From: Streptomyces griseoluteus
GTDB taxonomy: Bacteria > Actinomycetota > Actinomycetes > Streptomycetales > Streptomycetaceae
NCBI GenBank assembly: GCA_000717735.1
Contig: JOBE01000086.1
Span: forward strand, 1-17,887
Length of the DNA stretch: 17,887 nt
Direction: 5' to 3'
A model generated the notes under the pieces. The model was not told the DNA's origin. It worked only from the letters and a program-made list of their open reading frames with translations, and ran no database searches. The position numbers and the translations under genes are program-made. Position 1 is the first letter of the stretch. Each line of letters opens with the position of its first letter. Positions 7,527 to 14,827 of the stretch are shown here, one piece after another.

Positions 7527-8600
7527 GTGACCACAGGACCGAACACCGACAGGGCGGCGTTGCGGCATGTCCTCGGACATCTGCTCACCCCGCTGCTGAT
7601 GTGCGTCGGCATGGGACTCGCCTACCTCGGCGCCTTCCACGCCCCCGAACCCCACGACCTGCGCGTCGACGTCGTCGGCTCCGGACCCACCGCCCAGGTC
7701 CTCGCCCAGACCCTCCACGACAAGGGCGCCGGCGCCCTCGACGTCCGTACCGTCGCCGACCGGGACACCGCGATCACCGCCCTGCGCGAGCAGGACAGCT
7801 ACGGCGCCTACCTTCCCGGCGCGAAGCCCGAACTGCTCGTCGCCTCGGCCTCCTCCGACACCAGCGCCATGGCCGTCGAGAAGGTCTTCACCAAGGTCGC
7901 CGCCGCGCAGGACGCCCCGCTCAAGGTCACCGACGTGGCACCCGTCGCCTCCGGCGACCCCACAGGACAGGGCGTCTTCTTCCTGCTCGTCGCCCTCAGC
8001 ATCGGCGCATACGCCTCGGTCGCCGTCATCGGAGGAGCCGGAGCCGTCCTCCCCCTGCGGATCAGGGCCCTCCTCGCCGCCGGCATGTCGCTCGTCGTCA
8101 GCCTCATTGGCACCCTCTTCGCCGGACCGCTCTTCCACCTGGTCGATCAGGGACTCGGCGGCGTCTGGGCCCTGTCCTGGCTCTACGCGGCCGGCATCCT
8201 GTTCGTCGGCGTCGGCCTCCACACCTTCCTGCGCCGCTGGACCACGCTCGGCGTGATGGTGCTCTTCGTCATGCTCAACTTCACCAGCTCCGGCGGCATC
8301 TACCGGCCCGAACTCCAGCCCGGCTTCTTCGGAGCCCTCCACGCCTTCTGGAACGGCGCGGGCTTCGTCGAGGGCGTCCGCGCCCACGTGTACTTCGACG
8401 GGCACGCACTCGGCGGACACGTCCTCGTCCTCACCCTCTGGCTCCTCGCCGGAATCGCCCTCGTCGCAGCCGCCGGGCTCACCGAGGCCCGCCGCAAGAC
8501 CGCGAACCACCGGCCCGACCCGGCAACGACCTCCACCGCGACCGAGAAGGCAGCAGAGAAGGAAGCGGAGGAGGAGATCGAGGAGGCGGTCGCGGTCTGA
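7527..8600 (+). CDS. Polytopic membrane protein, YhgE/Pip or ABC-2 permease-like
   Basis: The product has 357 residues. I chose GTG 7527 because GGAGG (7517-7521) stands 5 nt before it; the in-frame ATG at 7515 contains part of that site. One N-terminal membrane helix (16-38) is followed by an external domain (about 40-148) with YGAYLPGAKPELLVASASS. Five more helices follow (150-172, 181-203, 212-232, 238-252, 297-317) and then a charged cytoplasmic tail rich in Glu and Ala. One helix, a large ectodomain and a C-terminal helix bundle is the plan of YhgE/Pip and ABC-2-type export proteins. No ATPase gene is adjacent. Divergence from a MarR repressor suggests drug or metabolite export or envelope stress, but the substrate is unknown. 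Confidence 0.8.
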   Translation: MTTGPNTDRAALRHVLGHLLTPLLMCVGMGLAYLGAFHAPEPHDLRVDVVGSGPTAQVLAQTLHDKGAGALDVRTVADRDTAITALREQDSYGAYLPGAKPELLVASASSDTSAMAVEKVFTKVAAAQDAPLKVTDVAPVASGDPTGQGVFFLLVALSIGAYASVAVIGGAGAVLPLRIRALLAAGMSLVVSLIGTLFAGPLFHLVDQGLGGVWALSWLYAAGILFVGVGLHTFLRRWTTLGVMVLFVMLNFTSSGGIYRPELQPGFFGALHAFWNGAGFVEGVRAHVYFDGHALGGHVLVLTLWLLAGIALVAAAGLTEARRKTANHRPDPATTSTATEKAAEKEAEEEIEEAVAV

Positions 8601-8603
8601 GAG

Positions 8604-8625
8604 TTGTCCACAGGCGCTGTCCACA
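8604..8625 (+). promoter_or_regulatory. Two tandem DnaA-box-like sites
   Basis: TTGTCCACA (8604-8612) matches the preferred Streptomyces DnaA box and CTGTCCACA (8617-8625) is a one-base variant, in the same orientation with 13-bp periodicity. They lie between the membrane protein stop and the DUF2252 gene. They may be a DnaA-regulated promoter element or chance; no origin genes are nearby. Confidence 0.4.
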
Positions 8626-8670
8626 GGGGGAGACGGCCCCTCGGACCCGACGGTACGGTCAGGGCCGGAT

Positions 8671-8683
8671 GATGTCGGACATC
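8671..8683. promoter_or_regulatory. Palindrome upstream of the DUF2252 gene
   Basis: GATGTCGGACATC has perfect 6-bp arms around one central base. It ends 20 bp before the start codon and lies just upstream of the ribosome-binding site (GGGGGAGGA, 8689-8697). It could be a repressor operator or a small hairpin in the leader. A possible -10, TACGGT (8654-8659), precedes it. Confidence 0.35.
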
Positions 8684-8703
8684 GCATCGGGGGAGGACAA
8701 GGC

Positions 8704-10164
8704 ATGGTCGACACCCAGGCCGTGGTGCCAGGACAGCGCGACAGGGACGCGGCACCGGCCGACGCACGCGTGCCGCACGTGCCGGGGTTCGCGCACCGCG
8801 CCGTCACCGGCGCCGGGACCGCACCCAAGGAATGGGCCAAGGAACTCCGCGAGCGGGTCCCACGCTCCGCACACCGCCGGCCGGCCCTCGCCGCCGACCG
8901 CCCGGACGCCGTCCGAGCCGTCGAGGAGTCGAGCCGCGACCGTGTCCCCGAGCTCGCGCCGATACGCGTCGGCAGGATGGCGGCCGGCCCGTTCGCCTTC
9001 CTCCGCGGATCCGCCGGACTGATGGCCCACGACCTCGCCGACACCCCCGTCACGGGCATAGCCGCCCAACTGTGCGGCGACGCGCACGCCGCCAACTTCG
9101 GGCTCTACGGCGATGCCCGCGGCCGGCTCGTCATGGACCTCAACGACTTCGACGAGACCGTCGTCGGCCCCTGGGAATGGGACCTCAAGCGCCTCGCCAC
9201 CTCCCTGGTGCTCGCGGGCCGGGAAGTGGGCGCGAGTGAGGAGGAATGCCGGGCCGCCGCCTTCGACACCGTCGGCGCCTACCGGCGCACCATGCGGCTG
9301 CTCGCCCGGATGCCCGCCCTCGACGCCTGGAACGCGATCGCCGACGAGGAACTCGTCTCGCACACCGACGCCCGCGACCTCCTCGGCACCCTGGAACGGG
9401 TCTCCGCCAAGGCCCGCAACAACACCAGCGCCAGATTCGCCGCCCGGTCGACCGAAGCCCTGACCGACGCGGAGGGCGGCGGCCGCAGATTCACGGCCGC
9501 ACCGCCGGTCCTCCGCAGGATCCCGGACGCCGAGGCCGCCGCGGTCGCCTCCTCCCTCGGCCCCTACCTGGAGACCGTGTCCGAGGACCGGCTGCCGCTG
9601 CTCGCGCGGTACGCCGTCCACGACGTGGCCTTCCGGGTCGTCGGCACCGGCAGCGTCGGCACCCGTTCCTACGTCGTCCTGCTCCTCGACCACCGGGGCG
9701 AGCCGCTGGTGCTCCAGGTGAAGGAGGCCCGGCCGTCCGCCCTGCTGCCCCACCTGCCGGCCGCGGGCTTCACCGTGCCCGCCCCCGGCCACGAGGGACG
9801 GCGCGTCGTGCTCGGACAGAAGAGGATGCAGGTCGTCAGCGACATCCTGCTCGGCTGGACCACGGTCGAGGGGCGCCCCTTCCAGGTGCGCCAGTTCCGC
9901 AACCGCAAGGGCAGCGTCGACCCCGCCGCGCTCACCACCGACCAGGTCGACGACTACGGCCGGATGACCGGCGCGCTGCTCGCCCGCGCCCACGCCCACA
10001 GCGCCGACCCGCGCCTCATAGCCGGGTACTGCGGGAAGAACGAGGAGCTCGACGACGCCGTCGCCACCTTCGCCGTCTCCTACGCGGACCGCACCACCGC
10101 CGACCACGCCGACCTGCTCACGGCCGTCCGCACGGGCCGCATAGCGGCGGAACTGGGCGTCTGA
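8704..10164 (+). CDS. DUF2252 family protein (kinase-like fold)
   Basis: The product has 486 residues and starts at ATG 8704 with GGGGGAGGA 6 nt upstream. Family signatures are visible in order: RMAAGPFAFLRG (91-101), LCGDAHAANFG (123-133), DLNDFDET (145-152), WEWDLKRLATSL (158-167), and further on VGSVGTRSYVVLLL. GDAHAANF followed by NDFDE resembles the catalytic loop and metal-binding Asp of aminoglycoside-phosphotransferase/ABC1-type kinases, so D126, N131 and D148/D150 are likely catalytic or metal ligands. The true substrate of DUF2252 proteins is not known. It has no membrane segments. It is a monocistronic-looking gene, followed by a hairpin. Confidence 0.9.
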   Translation: MVDTQAVVPGQRDRDAAPADARVPHVPGFAHRAVTGAGTAPKEWAKELRERVPRSAHRRPALAADRPDAVRAVEESSRDRVPELAPIRVGRMAAGPFAFLRGSAGLMAHDLADTPVTGIAAQLCGDAHAANFGLYGDARGRLVMDLNDFDETVVGPWEWDLKRLATSLVLAGREVGASEEECRAAAFDTVGAYRRTMRLLARMPALDAWNAIADEELVSHTDARDLLGTLERVSAKARNNTSARFAARSTEALTDAEGGGRRFTAAPPVLRRIPDAEAAAVASSLGPYLETVSEDRLPLLARYAVHDVAFRVVGTGSVGTRSYVVLLLDHRGEPLVLQVKEARPSALLPHLPAAGFTVPAPGHEGRRVVLGQKRMQVVSDILLGWTTVEGRPFQVRQFRNRKGSVDPAALTTDQVDDYGRMTGALLARAHAHSADPRLIAGYCGKNEELDDAVATFAVSYADRTTADHADLLTAVRTGRIAAELGV

Positions 10165-10166
10165 CG

Positions 10167-10193
10167 CGGGCAGCGGCATCAGGGGCCTGCCCG
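10167..10193. terminator. Hairpin just after the DUF2252 stop codon
   Basis: CGGGCAG (10167-10173) and CTGCCCG (10187-10193) form a perfect 7-bp stem with a 13-nt loop, 2 nt after the stop codon. No T-tract follows. Confidence 0.4.
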
Positions 10194-10390
10194 GCGGCCG
10201 AACCGGGCTCTGACGACCGCGCGAGAACGGGGTGCCCAGGGGCAAGGGCATGAGAGGGGGCGTATCGCCGCACGCGGCCTCACCCACCAGGCCAGGACCG
10301 TCACCGACCGCACCACCGGCACCACGGTCATCCGCTCGGTGGTGGACAACCTCGAAGCCGAGGCCGTGGTCACCCCGCCCGCCAAGACCA

Positions 10391-10427
10391 GCCGGGGTGG
10401 ACCGGTCCAAGACCGGACCCACCCGGC
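10391..10427. repeat. Long near-perfect inverted repeat (17-bp arms, 3-nt loop)
   Basis: GCCGGGGTGGACCGGTC (10391-10407) faces GACCGGACCCACCCGGC (10411-10427) across a CAA loop; 14 of 17 pairs match. It is the strongest hairpin I see in the window. It could terminate transcription in either direction before the J-domain gene, or be the remnant of a mobile element. Confidence 0.7.
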
Positions 10428-10761
10428 GACGAACAACACGCCCCGCGCCCAGGCGACGCGAGGCACCCTCCCCCGCCAGGCCACAAGGCCCGGCGGGCCG
10501 GCGTCCGGAGGGACACGCTCACACGGACCGGCACCGGCTGCCCCGCGCAGCCCACCGGCACCAGGACGTGACAACGACCAGCAAACGCACCACGGCCGGT
10601 CACCGGCCACGAGGAGCGGCACTGGGCGCGGGCTTCCACCTCCACGCCCACGCCACCCCTCCACGATGGGCGATCCCAGCACCGGACACCATGTCCGGCA
10701 TGGGATCCTAAGCTGATCAGAGACGCTGGGTGGGACGAGGCGGAACGAGGACTGGGCGGAC

Positions 10762-11589
10762 GTGACCGAGGACCAGGGTGTGAACGAGGGGCCCGGGGAC
10801 GAGCGCCCCGGCGACGAGCGGCCCGAGGCGCGGCTTGAGCGGGCTGTGCGGGTGGCCGAGCAGGCTCTGATCGAGTTCGAGATCGCCGTCGAGACCTTCC
10901 GGGTCGAGGTGGACAACTTCTCGCGACTGCATCACCAGAAGCTCGGTCCCATGTACGCGCGGCTCGACGAGCTCGACGCCCGGATCGCCGAGGCGCGGGC
11001 GGCGCGCACCGGTGACCCGGAGGATCTGCGGCGGGCGCAGGAGGCGCGGGCGGCGGTTCTGCCGATGCCGGGCGTGGACGAGCTGTTCCACGACTGGATC
11101 GACTCCGACGGCCTCTCCCCCGAGGCGGCGGCCATGCTCACCGACCGGCCGGTGCAGCCGCCGAAGCGCGTCCGCCCCAGCGAGGAGGTGCGCAGGCTCT
11201 ACCGGGAGCTGGCCCGTAAGGCCCACCCCGATCTGGCCCGCGAGGAGGACGAGCGGAAGCGGCGCGAGGAGTTCATCACGCGGGTGAACGCCGCGTACGC
11301 CCGGGGCGACGAGGCGCTGCTTCGCGAGCTGTCCGCGGAATGGGAGGCCGGTCCCGTGCCGGCCGAGGAGCGGCTCAGCGAGAGCGAGGAGCTGTACGCG
11401 CGCCTGGAGTGGCTGGCCGAGCGCAAGGACATGCTGTCGGCGCTGGCGCGCGAGCTGGAGGACAGTGCGATCGGCGCGATGCTGCGGATGGCGCCGGACG
11501 ACCCGGACCGTCTTCTGGAGGAGATCGCGGAGCAGCTGCTCACGCAGGTCTCCGAGCGTGAGAACGAGCTGGCCGGGCTGGTGCAGTAG
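10762..11589 (+). CDS. J-domain protein with N-terminal coiled coil
   Basis: The product has 275 residues. A J-domain-like helix pair with the essential HPD motif (155-157) lies in the middle: EEVRRLYRELARKAHPDLAREEDERKRREEFITRVNAAYARGD. HPD is what DnaJ-type cochaperones use to stimulate DnaK. The flanks are helical and highly charged (about 25-95 and 200-270), probably coiled coil, with none of the Gly/Phe or zinc-finger regions of DnaJ, so this is a class C type J protein with its own client or complex. The start is GTG 10762; GTG 10780, with GAGGA 7 nt upstream, is an alternative that would remove six residues. It is cytoplasmic by sequence. The rhodanese gene follows after 57 bp on the same strand. 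Confidence 0.85.
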   Translation: MTEDQGVNEGPGDERPGDERPEARLERAVRVAEQALIEFEIAVETFRVEVDNFSRLHHQKLGPMYARLDELDARIAEARAARTGDPEDLRRAQEARAAVLPMPGVDELFHDWIDSDGLSPEAAAMLTDRPVQPPKRVRPSEEVRRLYRELARKAHPDLAREEDERKRREEFITRVNAAYARGDEALLRELSAEWEAGPVPAEERLSESEELYARLEWLAERKDMLSALARELEDSAIGAMLRMAPDDPDRLLEEIAEQLLTQVSERENELAGLVQ

Positions 11590-11646
11590 GTTTTTCCGTG
11601 CGCTCGGTTTCCCGCCGGGCGGTACTGACGAGAGAAGGCCGTTCCC

Positions 11647-11991
11647 ATGAATTTCTCCCCGCTGCCCTCGGTGGACGCGGCTTCCGTGCCGGCCGACGGT
11701 CTGGTGCTGGACGTCAGGGAGGACGACGAGTGGGCGGCCGGTCATGTCGAGGGTGCGCTGCACGTGCCGATGAGCGACTTCGTGGCTCGCTTCGGTGAGG
11801 TGACGGAGGCCGTGGCCGAGCGTGGTCGCGCCTATGTGATGTGCCGGGTGGGTGGCCGTTCGGCGCAGGTCACGCAGTATCTGGTGCAGCAGGGCTTCGA
11901 CGCGGTGAACGTCGACGGCGGGATGCTCGCCTGGGACGGTGCCGGGCGTCCGATGGTGACGGGGAACGGCAGCCCGGCCTTCGTGCTCTGA
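11647..11991 (+). CDS. Single-domain rhodanese-like protein
   Basis: The product has 114 residues and starts at ATG 11647 with AGAAGG (11633-11638) upstream. It is one rhodanese domain: LVLDVREDDEWAAGHVEGALHVPM at the front and the active-site loop CRVGGRS with the persulfide-forming Cys66 (VMCRVGGRSAQ). The intact six-residue loop after the Cys fits a sulfurtransferase rather than a Cdc25-like phosphatase. The donor and acceptor are unknown. It is cytoplasmic and may be cotranscribed with the J-domain gene. It converges on the acyl-CoA dehydrogenase gene with only 13 bp between the stop codons and no obvious terminator, so the transcripts may overlap. Confidence 0.92.
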   Translation: MNFSPLPSVDAASVPADGLVLDVREDDEWAAGHVEGALHVPMSDFVARFGEVTEAVAERGRAYVMCRVGGRSAQVTQYLVQQGFDAVNVDGGMLAWDGAGRPMVTGNGSPAFVL

Positions 11992-12004
11992 CGCTCGGCG
12001 GCCG

Positions 12005-13138
12005 TCAGCCCAGGGGGTGGGCGGCCAGCAGGTCGCCCAGGGCTTCTTCGTGGGCGGCGGCGGGGCCGAGGGACAGTTCGAGGTGCTTTGCCCAGGCGTG
12101 GTAGCGGTGCAGGGGGTAGTCGGTGTCGGCGCCGAAGCCGCCGTGCAGGTGCTGTGCGGTCTGCACCACGCGCCGTACTCCTTCGGATGCCCAGATCTTC
12201 GCGACGGCGATGTCCCCTGCCGCGGGCAGCGGCCCTTCGGTTGCGCCGGAGAGGCGCCAGGCGGCCTGCCAGAGGGTGGCTTCCATGGCGCGCAGGTCGA
12301 TGTAGCGGTCGGCGGTCTGGACGGCGACGGCCTGGAACGTGGCCACGGGGTGGCCGAACTGTTCCCGTTTCCCGGTGTACTGGCTCGTCATGGTGAGTAC
12401 TGCTTCGCCGAGGCCGAGGGCGAGCGCGCAGGTGCCGGTGGTGAGGATTCCGCGAAGCCACTCCCAGGCTCCTTCGGCGTCGATGACGTCGGTGCTGTCG
12501 AGGCGTACGGAGTCGAGCCGTAGTTCGGCGAGGAGTTCGCCGCTGGTGGAGTACTGCGCGGCGAGGCCGAGGCCTTCGTGTGTGCGGGGGAGCAGGGCGA
12601 GGAGCGTGTGTCCTTCGGGGGTGTGCGCGGGTACGGCGATGATGTCGGCGGCGTGGGCCCAGGGGACGGCGGTCTGGAGGCCGTCGAGGATCCAGTCCGT
12701 GCCGTCGCGGTGCGCGATGACGGCGCGTTCGGCGGGGTCGTGGCCGGTGCGGCCCTGGGAGGCGGCGGTGAGGACGAGTTCGCCGCGGCCCGTGCGGGGG
12801 AGGAGTTCGGCGGCGGTGTGCTCGGGGGCGTACCGCTCGATGGTCATGGCGACGGCGCTGGTCTCCAGGAGGGGGACGCGGGCGAGGACGCGGGCCGATT
12901 CGCGCAGGACGAGGCAGAGGGCGACGGGGTCGAGTCCGGCGCCGCCGTGTCGTGGGGACACCACGAGGCTCAGCAGGTCGGCGGTGGCGAGGCGGGACCA
13001 GAGGGGCCGGTCCAGGTCCTCGGAGACGGCGCCCGCTGTGAGGGCGGGGCTCGGTACCGCGTCGGGTGTGACGGTCGTGAAGACCGCCTTGGCCGTCTCG
13101 ACGGCCGCCTGCTGTTCCTCGGTGAAGGTGAAGTCCAC
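12005..13138 (-). CDS. Acyl-CoA dehydrogenase family protein
   Basis: The product has 377 residues from GTG 13138 (VDFTFTEEQQ), chosen because GGGAGG lies 8 nt upstream and family members begin with this motif; an ATG at 13168 would add ten residues. Family signs: N-terminal helical domain, a middle beta domain, then TGKREQFGHPVATFQAVAVQTAD and VQTAQHLHGGFGADTDYPLHRYHAWAKHLELSLG near the C-terminus. The usual C-terminal catalytic Glu (YEGT-type motif) is not seen; the place reads LELSLG. It may therefore use another base or be the non-catalytic half of a heteromeric FadE pair, as in mycobacterial cholesterol side-chain enzymes. The gene lies 99 bp downstream of paaE on the same strand but has its own operators, so it may be regulated apart from paa. 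It is predicted to use FAD and an acyl-CoA substrate, which is unknown. Confidence 0.88.
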   Translation of the reverse strand: MDFTFTEEQQAAVETAKAVFTTVTPDAVPSPALTAGAVSEDLDRPLWSRLATADLLSLVVSPRHGGAGLDPVALCLVLRESARVLARVPLLETSAVAMTIERYAPEHTAAELLPRTGRGELVLTAASQGRTGHDPAERAVIAHRDGTDWILDGLQTAVPWAHAADIIAVPAHTPEGHTLLALLPRTHEGLGLAAQYSTSGELLAELRLDSVRLDSTDVIDAEGAWEWLRGILTTGTCALALGLGEAVLTMTSQYTGKREQFGHPVATFQAVAVQTADRYIDLRAMEATLWQAAWRLSGATEGPLPAAGDIAVAKIWASEGVRRVVQTAQHLHGGFGADTDYPLHRYHAWAKHLELSLGPAAAHEEALGDLLAAHPLG

Positions 13139-13172
13139 TGTCCTGCCCTCCCGTTGCTGCACCCGCATGTCC

Positions 13173-13185
13173 TGACGGTCCGTCA
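13173..13185. promoter_or_regulatory. Palindrome upstream of the acyl-CoA dehydrogenase gene
   Basis: TGACGGTCCGTCA has perfect 6-bp arms around one base, typical of TetR-family operators. On the minus strand it contains TTGACG, a good -35 hexamer, so binding would compete with RNA polymerase. It is 35 bp upstream of the chosen start. Confidence 0.6.
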
Positions 13186-13188
13186 AGA

Positions 13189-13202
13189 TAGAACAGGTTC
13201 TA
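13189..13202. promoter_or_regulatory. KstR-like operator
   Basis: TAGAACAGGTTCTA fits the published KstR consensus TNNAACNNGTTNNA exactly and has perfect 6-bp arms. KstR and related TetR repressors control acyl-CoA and steroid catabolism genes in actinobacteria. It sits just upstream of the -35 of the acyl-CoA dehydrogenase gene and 35 bp from the end of paaE. The regulator itself is not in this window. Confidence 0.65.
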
Positions 13203-13237
13203 GTGGAAGGGAATGGCGGCGGCGGTCTCCGGATGCG

Positions 13238-14329
13238 TCAGCGGTCGAAGTCCAACTCCACGTCGGGCGTGACCGGGTGGGACTGGCAGGCCAGTACGTA
13301 TCCGGCTTCGGTCTCCTCCGGTTCCAGTGCGAAGTTGCGGTCCATCCGCACCTCTCCGCCGACGAGGAAGGCGCGGCAGGTGCCGCACACTCCGCCCTTG
13401 CAGGCGTACGGGGCGTCGGCGCGGGAGCGCAGCACCGTGTCGAGGAGCGTCTCGCCCCGGTCGACCGGCCAGGTGCCGGACCGGCCGTGCAGGGTCGCGG
13501 TCAGGGTGGCGTGCGCGGGGGTGTCGGCCGTGGCGACCGCGGCGGGCGCGGAGCCGTCGTCGACGTGGAAGATCTCCTGGTGGATCAGGCCGCGGCCGAC
13601 TCCGAGGTCGCGCAGTGCCTGCTCGGCGCCCTGTACGAGCCCGAAGGGGCCGCAGAGGAACCAGCCGTCGATCGTGTCGACCGGCAGCAGCGCGGGCAGC
13701 AGTTCGGCGAGCCGCTCGCGGTCGAGCCGGCCGGACGGCAGGCCCGCCTGCTGCTCCTCCCGGGAGAGCACGGTGACCAGCTGGAAGCGGTCGGCGTAGC
13801 GGTCCTTCAGGTCGGCGACCTCGTCGAGGAACATCGTGGACGCGGCGGTGCGGTCGCTCCGGATGAGGCAGAACCGGGCTTCCGGCTCCTGGGCGAGCAG
13901 GGTGGCCGCGATCGACAGGACCGGGGTGATGCCGCTGCCTCCGACGACGGCGGCGAAGTGTCCGGGGCGCGGGGTGAGGGAGAAGCGGCCCATGGGTTCC
14001 ATGACCTCGACGAGGTCGCCGACGGCCAGTTCCTTGAGCGCGTACGTCGAGAAGGAGCCGCCGTCGACGAGCCGGATGCCGACGCGCAGGACGGGGGGCT
14101 CGCCGGCGGGGACGGCGGGGGCGCAGATCGAGTACGTGCGCCGGATCTCCTCGCCCTGTTCGCCCGTGCGGCGCAGGGCGAGGTGCTGGCCGGGGAGGTG
14201 CCGGTACGCCTCGTGGAGTTCGGGCGGGACAGCGAAGGTGACGGCCACGGAGTCGTCCGTGAGCCGCTCGACCTCGCTCACGCGGAGCGGATGGAACCCG
14301 GCCCGTCCGGTGGCGCCTGAGGACACCAT
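13238..14329 (-). CDS. paaE: Phenylacetyl-CoA epoxidase reductase subunit PaaE
   Basis: The product has 363 residues and passes electrons from NADPH to the PaaA diiron centre. Domains: flavin-binding barrel with RTYS (64-67); NAD(P)-binding domain with GGSGITP (130-136) and CGPFG (226-230); C-terminal plant-type 2Fe-2S ferredoxin domain with C310, C315, C318 (CKGGVCGTC) and C348 (LACQSHP). All four cluster ligands are present. The ATG at 14329 immediately follows the paaD stop (TAGATG) with AAGGAG inside the paaD end as ribosome-binding site. It is the last gene of the paaABCDE unit. Confidence 0.96.
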   Translation of the reverse strand: MVSSGATGRAGFHPLRVSEVERLTDDSVAVTFAVPPELHEAYRHLPGQHLALRRTGEQGEEIRRTYSICAPAVPAGEPPVLRVGIRLVDGGSFSTYALKELAVGDLVEVMEPMGRFSLTPRPGHFAAVVGGSGITPVLSIAATLLAQEPEARFCLIRSDRTAASTMFLDEVADLKDRYADRFQLVTVLSREEQQAGLPSGRLDRERLAELLPALLPVDTIDGWFLCGPFGLVQGAEQALRDLGVGRGLIHQEIFHVDDGSAPAAVATADTPAHATLTATLHGRSGTWPVDRGETLLDTVLRSRADAPYACKGGVCGTCRAFLVGGEVRMDRNFALEPEETEAGYVLACQSHPVTPDVELDFDR

Positions 14330-14827
14330 CTACAGCTCCTTGAAGTGGTCGAACGGTTCGCGGCAGGCGGTGCAGCGCCGCAGTGCCTTGCACGCGGTCG
14401 AGGAGAAGCGGCTCAGGAGCTCGGTGTCCGTGGAGCCGCAGTGGGGGCAGCGGATCGCCAGGGTGAGCGGCACGGGGCCGCCGGCCGGGCCCTGGGGGCG
14501 GGGTGGGGCGACGCCGAACTCGGCGAGTTTGCGGCGGCCTTCCTCGCTGATGTCGTCGGTGGACCAGGCGGGGGCGAGGACCGTGACGACGGAGACGTCG
14601 GGCACTCCGTGTTCGTGGAGTGCGCGCTCGATGTCCGAGGACATGGCCTCGACGGCGGGGCAGCCCGTGTACGTCGGGGTGAGGGAGACTTCGACGCGGC
14701 CGGGGCCGGTGACCTGGACGCCTCGCAGGACGCCTAGCTCCGCCAGGGTGAGGACGGGCAGCTCGGGGTCGAGGACGGCGCCGGCGATCCGGCTCAGTTC
14801 CTCCTCCAGGGCGGTCATGGTCACCAT
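14330..14827 (-). CDS. paaD: Phenylacetyl-CoA epoxidase assembly protein PaaD
   Basis: The product has 165 residues. The first part is a DUF59/MIP18-type domain with LDPELPVLTLAELGVLRGV and TPTYTGCPAVEAM (around C56). The C-terminal part has a Cys pattern C127-x2-C130 and C152-x2-C155 (CPHC, CTAC), probably a metal site. PaaD is needed for a functional epoxidase, probably in iron-sulfur or diiron maturation. The start at ATG 14827 overlaps the paaC end and has GGGGG 4 nt upstream; a second ATG at 14818 (MTALEEEL) is possible. It lies between paaC and paaE without gaps. Confidence 0.95.
   Translation of the reverse strand: MVTMTALEEELSRIAGAVLDPELPVLTLAELGVLRGVQVTGPGRVEVSLTPTYTGCPAVEAMSSDIERALHEHGVPDVSVVTVLAPAWSTDDISEEGRRKLAEFGVAPPRPQGPAGGPVPLTLAIRCPHCGSTDTELLSRFSSTACKALRRCTACREPFDHFKEL

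Larger units (their letters stand above)
10165..10761. other. Intergenic stretch of about 600 bp without a convincing gene
   Basis: No open frame here has a credible start, ribosome-binding site and recognisable domain together. One plus-strand frame stays open from the DUF2252 stop to about 10716 and includes TVIRSVVDNLEAEAVV (about 10324-10371), which looks more protein-like than the proline- and arginine-rich remainder and may be a decayed gene fragment. Hairpins are at 10167-10193 and 10391-10427, and CACCACCG (10311-10318) pairs with CGGTGGTG (10337-10344). Confidence 0.5.

Noticed and set aside
8604..8625. Replication origin
   Set aside because: Only two DnaA boxes, no dnaA, dnaN or dense box cluster; insufficient for an origin.
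8659..10422. 587-codon minus-strand open frame opposite the DUF2252 gene
   Set aside because: The plus strand carries clear DUF2252 motifs; the antisense product is Gly/Val-rich with no motif.
10232..10716. Short plus-strand frames (from 10232 and 10339) as real genes
   Set aside because: They have no ribosome-binding site, extreme Pro/Arg/Thr content in the second half and no domain; kept only as a possible remnant.
12339..14320. Plus-strand frames opposite the dehydrogenase and paaE
   Set aside because: Shadows of minus-strand genes whose products are clearly identified.
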